Shown here piece by piece: positions 1-9,822 of a stretch of DNA of 64,000 bases (its first letter is position 1; each line of letters begins with the position of its first letter). A model generated the notes under the pieces. That model did no database searches, was not told where the DNA came from, and was given only the letters and a program-made list of their open reading frames with translations. The DNA lies in the NCBI GenBank assembly GCA_030295235.1, contig AP026125.1:992001-1056000 (forward strand). Direction: 5' to 3'. A program made the translations under genes and the position numbers. This DNA is from Fistulifera solaris (lineage: Eukaryota > Bacillariophyta > Bacillariophyceae > Naviculales > Stauroneidaceae).

Positions 1-263
1 AGGGATGATGATGATGGATGGCAGCAATATTTTACTATACTATGAAAAGTAGAGCTACGGGGTTTATAAAGGTGCGGATTGGAGGGAGGAATTTTTGAGA
101 GAAAATAAAAAGAGAACCGATCTCATTATTTATTCGTGCGTCTTGCGTCATCATCACAGCAGTCTCTTTTGAACGCGACGACATCGCATCATCCTCGCTT
201 CTCAATCACCTTCGTCATCATTGTAAGGTGTAAAGGTACATCCTGCAACCTTCCTCTTTTTAG
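1..263. other. upstream flank of the glyoxalase II gene
   Basis: No coding potential is visible. It presumably holds the promoter and 5' UTR of the gene starting at 264. No TATA-like or other regulatory element could be assigned. Confidence 0.4.
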
Positions 264-1296
264 ATGATGCGTTCAGTCTTTAGCATACAGAAGAAACAAC
301 GACTTTTTACCCAAACCGCCGCACTACTCAGTCTTGTTTCTCTTCAGGCACCAACACACACTTCCGCCTTTGCACCCGCTTCCTTTCTTCTTCCATCCGT
401 TGTTACCCCGCTCTTCCTTTCGACGGCCGCTACCATGCCCGAGACACTCCAAGTCGTACAATTGCCTTGCCTCAATGACAATTACGGATATCTCCTGCAC
501 GATGCGACCACGGGTGCGACGGCCGCCGTCGATACACCCGAAGCCGGTCCATACCAAGCCGAATTGCGGGCCCGCGGTTGGACCTTGACGCATATTTTCA
601 ATACACATCATCATTGGGATCATACGGGAGGGAACTTGGAGCTAAAATCGTCCGAAGTATCAATTTATGGGCCTGCGACGGAAACGATTCCAGGGATCGA
701 TCGGCCGTTGCGGGGGGACGATGAATTTGAGTTTGGGGGATCCAAGGTGCAAGTCATTGATGTGGGAGGTCACACGAAAGGGCATATTGCGTACTACTTC
801 CCTGACGAAAGAAAAGTGTTTGTAGGAGATTCTCTTTTGCATTGGGTTGTGGGAAAATGTTCGAAGGAACTCCCGAGCAATTTTGGGGCAGTTTGAAGCG
901 TTTGCGCAGTCTTCCCGATGACACGATGGTGTATTGGTAAGTCCTTTGTTTCACAGAAACGCACATCTTGTCACGCGACATGAACTAATTTGATGTTCAC
1001 GCAAAACGATCCAAAACAGTGCCCACGAGTACACGCAATCGAACGCCAAGTTTGCGCAAAGGGTCGAACCGGGTAACGCCGAGCTCTTGGAACGTGTGAA
1101 AGAAATTGCCGCTCAACGTGCCCGGGGAGAACCCACTGTTCCTAGTTTGTTGGGATTGGAAAAAGAACCAATCCCTTTTTGCGATGTGACGTTAGCGACG
1201 AACTTCGCGCCAATGTTGGCGTTCGAGAAGGAGATTCCGATGCCGAAGCTTTTGCCAAAGTACGTCGAGCGAAAGATACCTTTAGGGGCTAATTGA
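264..1296 (+). CDS. glyoxalase II (hydroxyacylglutathione hydrolase), plastid-targeted, one intron, one frameshift
   Basis: Metallo-beta-lactamase fold enzyme that hydrolyses S-lactoylglutathione to lactate and glutathione, the second step of methylglyoxal detoxification. Metal ligands are seen in [12 protein letters not shown] (residues 113-124), GGHTKGH (168-174), VGDS (187-190) and CAHEYT after the intron. The N-terminus has a hydrophobic stretch and TSAFAP (residues 33-38), the bipartite plastid signal of diatoms; MPETLQ at residue 58 looks like the mature core. Exon 1 ends at 936 (TG|GTAAGT) and exon 2 runs 1020-1296, rejoining as [16 protein letters not shown] one-base T deletion in the T4 run at 835-838 shifts the frame; with one more T the protein reads [20 protein letters not shown], exactly as in the family. 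The conserved C-terminal region after the shift argues for sequencing error over a pseudogene. Confidence 0.9.
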
Positions 1297-1917
1297 TTGA
1301 ACAGAATAAGTACACGTATCAACGCCGATGGCATATCTACAAAATAAGTACCGATCCATCGTGATTAGCAAGGATGATAACGTTTTCTTGCACTCAGCTT
1401 CATGAAATGGCAAATGGACAGGATTGAGTTTACATAGGCCTTTAGTTAATTGATGTCTTTGTAAGGCTGATTCAGACTAACATATTGACATGCTGTGACT
1501 CAACTCGACTATAATCCCGGCACTAGACTAACGACGATAATTGTTACGAATGAAATAAAATGACAATTGCCCACCAGCTCCAACCAGTCTTTGTGCGAGA
1601 TTAGATCAATGGAGTCGCTCTTTCACTGATGATGTTCTTGGATAGAGTAGGACAGGATTCTCTTTGTTGCTTTCTATTTACTAGTCTTTTATTGGCGCAA
1701 TACCTGGTAAGGATACATCATCGTCAAATAAATGACTTTTTGTGACTCAACTGAGATGCAGTCCCGGTATTCACTCTTCATTATTTTCTGTCGGTGTGTG
1801 ATATATTAACCATCGCAATCAAAAGAGTTGTAATCTTGGTGTAATATCGGCTGATAAATTCGTTGTCACTGTTTTAATAGCTGTTTTCTAGCGTTTAAAC
1901 AACAAACTGATCAGAGT
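1297..1917. other. intergenic, no gene seen
   Basis: AT-rich spacer between two genes on the same strand. It contains two related copies of a short motif (near 1497 and 1742: GTGACTCAACT, then TCCCGG) that recurs elsewhere in the window. Nothing else is recognisable. Confidence 0.4.
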
Positions 1918-2733
1918 ATGTCGTTGGGTGAAGCCGAACAAGCGCTTGTCGAATTCTTGCAAACATGCGCCGACTTTGAATCGGCTCCTCCCCGTGTCGT
2001 TTGCCCACTATGTCGAACCTCTCGCGCCATCTATTGCCCAACGTGTTATCAAATACTCATTGAGGAATCACAGCGGCCTGAGGGTATTCAAAGTCTGCGG
2101 CTGCCATTTCATTTGGATATTCTGTTAGACGATCGACGAACTTCGGCCACCGGCATTCCGGTAGGCAGTATATTCGGTTGCTCACCACATTCCCGAAAAT
2201 CATCAGACCCCGTTCGTATATTTGATTGCGAGCAAGAGTTAGATGACCTTCCATCATCTTATGGACCAAATACGTACCTCTTATTTCCGGGAGAGACGTC
2301 TCAACCGGTCTCGTACGTCGCTCAACATTGCACAATTGATCGCGTGGTCGTCTTGGACTGCAAATGGCAACAAACGAGCATACGAATGCATCCTTCTGTA
2401 AAAGACTTACCCCGAATACACTTGGACAGCTGTCCGCAACATAGTTACTTCTGGAGATGGCACAATGCAGGAGAAAGACGGGTCTCAACAGTCGAAGCCA
2501 TTTACTTCTGTGCTTGGGACGTTGCGGCTTCTATAGGGTGGAACGAGGACAAAAAGCGAAATTTGGTGCATTTGCTATGGTTGTTTGGTATCCAACGTGA
2601 AGTAATACGACGCAAATACGAGGAGGATGGAGGAGTTGTTTTGCACGAACACATGCCTTTTACAGAAGAAGGCAAACAGTTTCAGCGCGACATCCGCAAA
2701 CGTGTCGATGCTCACTCGAAAAAAGAACAATGA
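1918..2733 (+). CDS. DTW-domain protein, tRNA-uridine aminocarboxypropyltransferase, DTWD1-like
   Basis: Single-exon, 271 aa. Members of this family add the 3-amino-3-carboxypropyl group from S-adenosylmethionine to uridine in tRNA; human DTWD1 acts on U20. An N-terminal zinc knuckle (C29, C32, C40, C43; CPLC...CPTC) is typical. The core signature is at residues 143-150 as VVLDCKWQ, where relatives have D-x-T-W: here Thr is Lys. FWRWHNAGERRVSTVEAI (residues 178-195) matches the conserved SFWR...STIEA block of DTWD1. No targeting peptide is obvious, so cytosolic or nuclear action is likely. The gene converges on the membrane-protein gene ending at 2792. The family call is firm; modification position is inferred from homologues. 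Confidence 0.82.
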   Translation: MSLGEAEQALVEFLQTCADFESAPPRVVCPLCRTSRAIYCPTCYQILIEESQRPEGIQSLRLPFHLDILLDDRRTSATGIPVGSIFGCSPHSRKSSDPVRIFDCEQELDDLPSSYGPNTYLLFPGETSQPVSYVAQHCTIDRVVVLDCKWQQTSIRMHPSVKDLPRIHLDSCPQHSYFWRWHNAGERRVSTVEAIYFCAWDVAASIGWNEDKKRNLVHLLWLFGIQREVIRRKYEEDGGVVLHEHMPFTEEGKQFQRDIRKRVDAHSKKEQ

Positions 2734-2791
2734 TTGCTTCATTTGTAATGTTATAAAGTCTGTTTCCTTCAGTTGTAATGTTCAATTGTTT

Positions 2792-3328
2792 TCAAGCATG
2801 ATTGTAAAAGGAGATTAGCGTGTCTGTTCGTTCCATCATCCGTACGACTCGAGTGGACATTTCTTTCTTCGTACTTCTAATTTCTTCCGTTGATATCACT
2901 TGATCAATTTGCGCTGCTAGTTGATCCAAATCATGACTTAACAAAGCCAGGCTTTTCCGCAGATCACGACCTGGCACATTTTGTTCCCACATTTGACGCA
3001 AAATCCGTGAGTTTGCACCATCAATCGAATCCAGACTCGCCCTTTCGAGTCCTTCCTCCATCGCGCTCAGCGTTTTCTCTTTGCGTTCTAATTTAATGGT
3101 AATTGATTCTAGAGTCTGTTTACGTTCTCTTATGTGGAATGGATGAGGATCACCTTCCCATATGTAAGTGAAAGCTCCCTTCCAACCATAGTCTCGCACG
3201 ACGGGGTACAACAAAAAAAGGGACGTGGATATAACGGCTGTAGCGGTCACTGCGGTGATTGTCGTCACCCAAGAGCGATCAGTGTTGTAATAAGAATTGT
3301 CATTATACGCACGTCCGGGAAATATCAT
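2792..3328 (-). CDS. hypothetical single-pass membrane protein with coiled coil
   Basis: Not recognised. The likely start is the ATG at 3328 (MIFPGRAYND), giving about 178 aa without introns. One transmembrane segment lies near residues 22-40 (TITAVTATAVISTSLFLLYP), followed by YGWKGAFTYIWEGDPHPFHI. A charged, heptad-rich C-terminal half (residues 70-170) then looks like a coiled coil. The gene is convergent with the DTW gene 58 bp away. Length, codon use and a sensible hydropathy layout favour a real gene, but no family could be named. Confidence 0.6.
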   Translation of the reverse strand: MIFPGRAYNDNSYYNTDRSWVTTITAVTATAVISTSLFLLYPVVRDYGWKGAFTYIWEGDPHPFHIRERKQTLESITIKLERKEKTLSAMEEGLERASLDSIDGANSRILRQMWEQNVPGRDLRKSLALLSHDLDQLAAQIDQVISTEEIRSTKKEMSTRVVRMMERTDTLISFYNHA

Positions 3329-3340
3329 TATGGCCGACAC

Positions 3341-3673
3341 GATGCATCGATTATGAAAAGGAGCACGATAATAATGATGAGGCTTTTATTGTCAATGCGA
3401 AAAAAACGCAGCGTCGAAGAATCATCGACGCGTTCGTCTGTAGTGCGTCAGCCGCTGAGCGAGCATCAAAGGGCGGACAAAGTACCAGGTAATAGGTTAG
3501 ATTTACACAACAAAACATCCAAGAAAAACACTTGGACAAGTTTCAAAAAAAAAAAAAAAAAAAAAAACTTACAGCTTTGTAAACCTTACTGGTATCTGAT
3601 AGGAGGGGAATGGAAGATGTTTGCTGTTATGAGACTACTGCAGACACAATTACAAATAAGTAAAAGCGAAAAA
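3341..3673. other. intergenic spacer with poly-A run
   Basis: No gene seen. A 22-base A run (about 3546-3567) lies close to the left edge of the hairpin repeat block. Confidence 0.4.
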
Positions 3674-4440
3674 CATAATATCCGGGTCCCCCTGCAGAGA
3701 TAAATTTCCTACGGCGGCTACGTACAAAACGCGTATACATTAGAAGCGTTGCATCTTTCTACTGTTTCATGTTTCACTGTCAAACGAAAGTCGAATATTG
3801 CTTCGTGGCTTACATAAGCAATGTAGGGCAAAGTCTTGTTGACATTGGTGTTGAACTGACGCGAAAAATGGTGTGCTCAAAATTACATAATATCCGGAGT
3901 TCCCGCTGTCGATAAATTTCCCTACGAGAGCTACGTGAAAGTACGTAGACATTTAAGGCGTTGCATCATTTGTTCCATCAACGTTTTGTTTTCAAATCAA
4001 TGACGATTATTGCTTTCTGATACGAAGAAAATATGGTGGAAAAAGAAGCGTTGGCATCTGTGCACTTTAGAGGCAAGAATTGGATGATGACGGAAAACAC
4101 AATATCCGGGTACCCCTGCAGAGATAAATTTCCTACGGGGGGCTACGTACAATACGCGTAGACATTAAAAGCGTTGCATCTTTCTACTGTTTCATGTTTC
4201 ACTGTCAAACGAAAGTCGAATATTGCCTCGTGGCTTACATAAGCAATGTTGGGGAACGTTTTGTTGACATTGGTGTCCAAAAGACGCGGCAAATGGTGTG
4301 ATCGAAATTACGTAATATCCGAAGTCCCCGCTGTCGATAATTTCCCTACGAGAGCTACGTCAAAGTACGTAGACATTTAAGATGTTGCATCATTTGTTCC
4401 ATCAACGTTTTGTTTTTCAAATCAATGACGATTATTCCGC
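3674..4440. repeat. hairpin repeat element, four units in two tandem pairs (reverse orientation)
   Basis: Four copies of a roughly 70-bp unit start near 3674, 3885, 4098 and 4308. Each reads ATATCCGG, then GATAAATTTCC, then a CTACGT...ACGTAGACAT stem. Two different spacers alternate between them: one contains CATGTTTCACTGTCAAACG, the other ends in CATCAACGTTTTG. Units 1+2 and 3+4 form a tandem duplication of period about 420 bp. On the minus strand the unit matches the elements near 36.6 kb and 45 kb. It has no coding capacity, consistent with a MITE-like non-autonomous element. Confidence 0.8.
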
Positions 4441-5977
4441 GTCTTTTCAACACCAATGTCAACATTACTTTAAAAGGCGATGGGCTTTGGAACTCTAACT
4501 GTCAACTTGATCGAAGCTCGCTACCAGAGTGTAGACGAATTTGCTACCGATTGTCGTCTGGTAATTACGAACGGTAACAAGTACTACAGTGATCGCGAAG
4601 ATGGCAAAACGAGTTGAATAGGTCTGAACCTTTCCAAGGCAGACCCTTTCTACCGCTTTTAGTGCAAACCAAGCATACTGTATTGTTTTTCGTTGCCTTT
4701 TTGATGTAAAATTGACGAATGTCTTCACTAGCCACTAGTTCTCAACTCAGCAGCACTTTCTCGTTCAGTATATAGCTTCTGCTCATGATTTGAATGGTCT
4801 CGATATACCCGGATCAGTACACTTTCATGAGCATTTTTTCAATTGCTGTGGCTGATCGTTCTATTGAGCCCAGATGTCCGCCTCCGCTAAAGCTTTCAAC
4901 GAAACTCCTGTTTCTCTTGCCCAGCCATTCTTGTTTCGCAGTTTCTTCCAGTCCCATCGATGACTACGAGGTCGATTGCTGCTTGCTGCTTGCTGCTCGC
5001 TGCTTTCGAGGTGCTACACTATGGCCCTGGCATGCGAAACTTGTGCATGCTGCTTGATGCGACACGACTTTTCGCTTCAATCACAAAACCACGTCTCCGA
5101 ATTCAATCACACAAACTCCTTCACTATTTGTGTTTGCCGACGACTTGTCCTTTAGACGTACATCCCTTATGAAAAATACCCCATCATCGCGACTTCTTCG
5201 CGCCTCCGTTCTATGTATCGACACTCTTCGGTTCCATTATTGTGCAACCTTACATACAAAAAATCAGTCACAGGGCTGCGCGAACATGATTGTTGAAAGG
5301 CTACCATTTCCCCGTATCTGATGTTTTTGATTGCTTCGATCACGTTATCGGAATGGAGCGGCGGAGGCTTAACATAAAAGTCAAACCTACTTCAAGGTGT
5401 GCCCTTACTCCACGAGGTAAAGTCGATGATGTGTTGAATTGACGATTATAACGCCACTCTCTTTCCGCACGTTGGCAGATGATATTTGATGAAGCGGGTT
5501 GAAGCCTTGGTGAAAACTTTCGGGTCGTCTTCTTCAGAAATAAGATCGAAACCTTCGACATGTCGACATGGCGACGGCGACGCGGAGAAAGAATCATCAT
5601 CGGTCGTGCACAGCTGAGGCCAACAAAGAAGGGCGTACCTGGCGGCTGTGACAAAGCCATCGTTTTAGAATCAAGTGATTACTTGAATGACACCAAGAAG
5701 AAACGAAAGAGACGACTATTATGATACAATCGGATCACCTTTTTGCGTTTTCCTTTCATACTCCGTAACAAATTATTCCTGTATCTTTCGGTCTATACAA
5801 AGAAAGTACATATTACACTATACTTTACTCGTCGCAAAATACGTATAAAACCAAAATTATACCGTATCGTATTCTACCTCAGCAGCCCGTCGCCGCTTAT
5901 TATCGCTTCCGCGGTGCGGCGTGCTATGCGCGGTTTTTCCCGCACTTTTTTCTCTTGAAACAAGGTCTTGCAACAAA
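4441..5977. other. intergenic, no supported gene
   Basis: About 1.5 kb with only short chance ORFs on both strands. None has a recognisable domain, signal or splice structure. The 5' flank of the orphan gene at 5978 is included; the A/T-rich stretch 5740-5880 may be its promoter, but no element is assignable. Confidence 0.4.
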
Positions 5978-8900
5978 ATGATAAAATCTATCAAAACAAA
6001 CAAAACTTTCGCGAGCTTCGTGCTCCTTACTTGCATCCTTACGTCTCCTGTCGGCCGGATTGGCTGTTTCTTCGCTCCGGCGAAGATTCAGTTTGCTCTG
6101 GAGATTGTAAGTTTGCTGCGCAACAGCGCAAGTGTTCAGTCGCTTTCGGAGTCGGTGTGTGTTTTCTCCTGCGTCTGTTTGCTTGTTCTGTCGCTCTTGT
6201 CGGTTCTTCGCATCATTCTTGTGCCTGCTTGCGTTGCAGGGCTTGTGTTGATGCGTTTCTGCGCTCGGACCGTCGCAGAAATCGCTCTTCTGGCGATGAA
6301 GAGTTTTTGCTCGACCATGTGGGCGTTGTTTGGTCGTCGTGCGGCTGTTTGCTTCGTTCGTCTTTTCAGCGCAAACGGCTGTTTGTATCGTGAAGATGTT
6401 CTCTTGCAAAAGACCACGGAGTTTCCAGTTCGTTTGGAGACTCCAAGTCTCACGATGTTTCGTCCTGTAGCTCCGGTACTTAAGGCTACGGGGAAACAAT
6501 TTGTTTTGAAGCGAAACCACCGTGTCATTTTTCAGGTGTCTTTCGTCTTCGTCCTCTTTCTTATGTTGATTGGAGTTGTTGCGGCTTGTGGAGATGCCAG
6601 ATGGATCGGTACTTCCGCAGTTGTCTTGTATTTGTTGTTTGCTGAGCTTGGTCGGTCGTCCGCAGCAACAGGAATTCAGAATTATTTGCGATTGGGCGAC
6701 TTCGAGACGTCCAGCTCTTTTGCTCTCGATCCCATTCGCCGTGTGTGTGAATTTTCAAACAAGCGTGTTGTTTGGAACGCACATTTCCGATGCTTGTTGA
6801 AGGAAAGCGGTCTTCTTCGCGTTCATTTTCCCCCCGATGATGATTTGCTGTCGTTTTGTTTCATCGAACGGATTGGGCAACTAAGTGCTCGTGAATACCT
6901 CACTGATCCTCGTCATTGTCGTCGTCGCATTGGGGCGATGCCTTTTGCTCCAATAAAGACGAAACCGGCTGCTGAGTCTTCTATGAGTTCCGCGTCGACA
7001 GTTCTTGCTTCGGTCAGAGTGAAATTGTTTGAGGAGACGATCGATACGGACGATGCTGTGCCAATGGACTGGTCACCGACGCCTCCCACTCCTGTGAATG
7101 CGAAGCGGTTTGCCGAGGAAGCTTTACCGATTGAATGGTCCCCCACAATGAAGCGTCGGGTATTTGCAGAAGAGTCTCCTGTCGCCCGGATTGGCTGTTT
7201 CTTCGCTCCGGCGAAGATTCAGTTTGCTCTGGAGATTGTGAGTATGCTGCGCAACAGCGCAAGTGTTCAGTCGCTTTCGGAGTCGGTGTGTGTTTTCTCC
7301 TGCGTCTGTTTGCTTGTTCTGTCGCTCTTGTCGGTTCTGCGCGTCATTCTTGTGCCTGCTTGCGTTGCAGGGCTTGTGTTGATGCGTTTCTGCGCTCGGA
7401 CCGTCGCAGAAATCGCTCTTCTGGCGATGAAGAGTTTTTGCTCGACCATGTGGGCGTTGTTTGGTCGTCGTGCGGCTGTTTGCTTCGTTCGTCTTTTCAG
7501 CGCAAACGGCTGTTTGTATCGTGAAGATGTTCTCTTGCAAAAGACCACGGAGTTTCCAGTTCGTTTGGAGACTCCAAGTCTCACGATGTTTCGTCCTGTA
7601 GCTCCGGTACTTAAGGCTACGGGGAAACAATTTGTTTTGAAGCGAAACCACCGTGTCATTTTTCAGGTGTCTTTCGTCTTCGTCCTCTTTCTTATGTTGA
7701 TTGGAGTTGTTGCGGCTTGTGGAGATGCCAGATGGATCGGTACTTCCGCAGTTGTCTTGTATTTGTTGTTTGCTGAGCTTGGTCGGTCGTCCTCAGCAAC
7801 AGGAATTCAGAATTATTTGCGATTGGGCGACTTCGAGACGTCCAGCTCTTTTGCTCTCGATCCCATTCGCCGTGTGTGTGAATTTTCAAACAAGCGTGTT
7901 GTTTGGAACGCACATTTCCGATGCTTGTTGAAGGAAAGCGGTCTTCTTCGCGTTCATTTTCCCCCCGATGATGATTTGCTGTCGTTTTGTTTCATCGAAC
8001 GGATTGGGCAACTAAGTGCTCGGGAATACCTCACTGATCCTCGTCATTGTCGTCGTCGCATTGGGGCGATGCCTTTTGCTCCAATAAAGACGAAACCGGC
8101 TGCTGAGTCTTCTATGAGTTCCGCGTCGACAGTTCTTGCTTTGGTCAGAGTGAAATTGTTCGAGGAGACGATCGATAAGAAAGATATTGATGCAGACGAT
8201 GCTGTGCCAAGGGACTGGTCACCAACGCCTAATGAAGTGGCTGAACCGGAGGTGGATGCGATAGCGGGGTCGAGTGTTGAGAATCCGGTTGCTATGGAGT
8301 TAGACGCGATGCCGACTTCGGATTATCCTGTTGTTATGGACGTGGTTGAAGTAATTGATCGAATGTCGATCGTTGTTGCTCTTGGGAAGCGCAAGCGCCA
8401 GTTGGAAGATGCTTTTGTTACTTCTTCTCCGGTGAGGACTTTGAAGCGGCGAAAGTTATGCCAGCATCCTGTCCCGGTGGTGGATTCGGTCAACATGGAG
8501 CTAGATGAGGAGAAGGCGAGTTTGCATGATCCTGTTGACATGGGGGTGGATGTGATGCCGAGTTTCGATGATGTGATTGACACGGCGGTGGATGCAATGG
8601 CGTGTTTAAATAAAGTGGCTGAACCGGAGGTGGATGCGATAGCGGGGTCGAGTGTTGAGATTCCGGTGGACATGGGGTTGAGTGCAATGCCGAGTTTTGA
8701 TGGTGCGATTGACACGGAAGTGGATGCAATTCCGATGGACATGGGGTTGGGTGCAATGCCGAGTTCCGATGTTGCGATTGACACAGAGGTGGATGCAATG
8801 GCGTCTTCAAATAAAGTAGCTGAACCGGAGGTGGATGCGATAGCGGGGTCGAGTGTTGAGATCCCGGTGGACATGTGGTTGGGTGCAATGCCAAGTTTCG

Positions 8901-9220
8901 ATTATGCGATTGACACGGAGGCGGATGCAATGGCGTCTTCAATGAAAGAGGCTGAACCGGAGGTGGATGCGATAGTGGGGTCGAGTGTTGAGATTCCGGT
9001 TGGTATGGAGTCAGTTGCGATGCCAACTTTGGATGATCCGGTTGATATGAAGGAGGATGCGATGCCGAGTTGGGATCATGCGATGTCAAAGAAAAAGAAA
9101 AGTTCTGTTTCTTGCCTCCGCGCCCGTCCTTACCTGGAGCGGAAGTGCAAGGTTGCTGTTTGCTTGCGCATGCGCCCGTACTTGCCTCGGCAGTGCAAAA
9201 GAATGTTCGAGTTTTGGTAG
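5978..9220 (+). CDS. orphan multi-pass membrane protein with 377-residue internal tandem duplication
   Basis: Not recognised. The open frame begins at 5921; the ATG at 5978 (MIKSIKTNKTFASFVLL, context aacaaaATGa) gives a better start, about 1080 aa without introns. A module from 6043-7082 is repeated at 7174-8228 with an offset of 1131 bp (377 codons) and about eight base differences. Each copy has about five hydrophobic segments, including SVCVFSCVCLLVLSLLSVL and VIFQVSFVFVLFLMLIGVVA, then a basic/acidic tail with a WSPT motif (PMDWSPT, PIEWSPT, PRDWSPT). After 8230 the protein becomes an acidic low-complexity array (AEPEVDAIAGSSVEI and similar), ending with two basic copies of CLRxRPYLxRxCK. 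Membrane location is inferred. Function is unknown. Confidence 0.65.
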   Translation: MIKSIKTNKTFASFVLLTCILTSPVGRIGCFFAPAKIQFALEIVSLLRNSASVQSLSESVCVFSCVCLLVLSLLSVLRIILVPACVAGLVLMRFCARTVAEIALLAMKSFCSTMWALFGRRAAVCFVRLFSANGCLYREDVLLQKTTEFPVRLETPSLTMFRPVAPVLKATGKQFVLKRNHRVIFQVSFVFVLFLMLIGVVAACGDARWIGTSAVVLYLLFAELGRSSAATGIQNYLRLGDFETSSSFALDPIRRVCEFSNKRVVWNAHFRCLLKESGLLRVHFPPDDDLLSFCFIERIGQLSAREYLTDPRHCRRRIGAMPFAPIKTKPAAESSMSSASTVLASVRVKLFEETIDTDDAVPMDWSPTPPTPVNAKRFAEEALPIEWSPTMKRRVFAEESPVARIGCFFAPAKIQFALEIVSMLRNSASVQSLSESVCVFSCVCLLVLSLLSVLRVILVPACVAGLVLMRFCARTVAEIALLAMKSFCSTMWALFGRRAAVCFVRLFSANGCLYREDVLLQKTTEFPVRLETPSLTMFRPVAPVLKATGKQFVLKRNHRVIFQVSFVFVLFLMLIGVVAACGDARWIGTSAVVLYLLFAELGRSSSATGIQNYLRLGDFETSSSFALDPIRRVCEFSNKRVVWNAHFRCLLKESGLLRVHFPPDDDLLSFCFIERIGQLSAREYLTDPRHCRRRIGAMPFAPIKTKPAAESSMSSASTVLALVRVKLFEETIDKKDIDADDAVPRDWSPTPNEVAEPEVDAIAGSSVENPVAMELDAMPTSDYPVVMDVVEVIDRMSIVVALGKRKRQLEDAFVTSSPVRTLKRRKLCQHPVPVVDSVNMELDEEKASLHDPVDMGVDVMPSFDDVIDTAVDAMACLNKVAEPEVDAIAGSSVEIPVDMGLSAMPSFDGAIDTEVDAIPMDMGLGAMPSSDVAIDTEVDAMASSNKVAEPEVDAIAGSSVEIPVDMWLGAMPSFDYAIDTEADAMASSMKEAEPEVDAIVGSSVEIPVGMESVAMPTLDDPVDMKEDAMPSWDHAMSKKKKSSVSCLRARPYLERKCKVAVCLRMRPYLPRQCKRMFEFW
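6043..8228 (+). repeat. intragenic tandem duplication, two copies of about 1.04 kb
   Basis: Copy 1 is 6043-7082 and copy 2 is 7174-8228, in the same orientation and in frame. About eight substitutions separate them, including TTTGCT/TATGCT near 6115 and CGCATC/CGCGTC near 6210. Copy 2 has a 15-base in-frame insertion near 8180. Identity is about 99%, so it is recent or homogenised by conversion. Confidence 0.9.
8230..9090 (+). repeat. coding minisatellite in the orphan gene
   Basis: Imperfect in-frame repeats of the AEPEVDAIAGSSVEIPV and DxAIDTEVDAM types. The AEPEVDAI block starts near 8240, 8618, 8819 and 8951 (spacing about 200 then 132 bp between the last three). Unit length and order vary, as in a fast-evolving disordered tail. 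Confidence 0.75.
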
Positions 9221-9419
9221 TTCAATAAATTGATTTATTGATCTTGGTGCCAGAAAAGCGGAGGATGAGAGAATGTCATGAGGAGGTGCTGGCATCCCGG
9301 TTGTGTTGAACTCGACGATAGAATAACTGGCAGTGACTGGCAGGGACCGTGACAAGGTACGATCACTCTTGAATCCAAAATCTATTCTGTGTTTTTCTTT
9401 CAAAACCCAATCAATTGGC
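9221..9419. other. 3' flank of the orphan gene
   Basis: No gene seen. The sequence just after the stop (AATAAATTGATTTATT) could act as a polyadenylation region. Confidence 0.35.
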
Positions 9420-9822
9420 CAGGCGTGGCAAGCCAACTCTCGCGTTGCGATGAAGGTAGGGCCCCATTCTCTCGTTAAGACGTCAGATGCGCCGTCTGCG
9501 AGTGTGATTTATGTGTTGAATCACTCGTAGTTCGGTGACTTGGTGCAGTGAGACTCAAAATGGTGTTCTATTTTCTAGCTCCGCGTGCAAGAGTTGAGCT
9601 CCTTTTGATTTTGGGATCTAGGCGAGGGCAAGCCAACTCTCCCACTGCGATGAAGTTAGGACCCCATATCTCTCGTTAAGACGCCAGATGTGCCGTCTGC
9701 GGGTGCGACTCATGTGTTGAATCACCCGTAGCTCGGTATCTTGGTGCAGTGAGACTCAAATTGGTGTTCTTTCTTCATGCTCCTTGTGTAAAGAGTTGGG
9801 CTCCTTTTGGTTTCGGGACCGG
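9420..9822. repeat. tandem duplication, two diverged copies of about 200 bp
   Basis: Copy 1 starts near 9420 (AGGCGTGGCAAGCCAACTCTC) and copy 2 near 9621 (AGGCGAGGGCAAGCCAACTC). Both continue through GTGTTGAATCAC, GGTGCAGTGAGACTCAAA and AGTTG.GCTCCTTTTG. By eye they are about 85% identical. It lies in a convergent gap and shows no ORF. Confidence 0.8.

Noticed and set aside
324-623. ORFs opposite or out of frame to the glyoxalase gene
   Set aside because: Shadow frames of a clearly conserved coding sequence; the same applies to most short ORFs in other genes.
264-1296. Glyoxalase II as a pseudogene
   Set aside because: Only one homopolymer indel; splice sites and the distal conserved region are intact, as in many other genes here.
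5978-9220. Assignment to a known nuclear-envelope family because of the WSPT motifs
   Set aside because: The resemblance is to short motifs only and no domain-level match could be supported.
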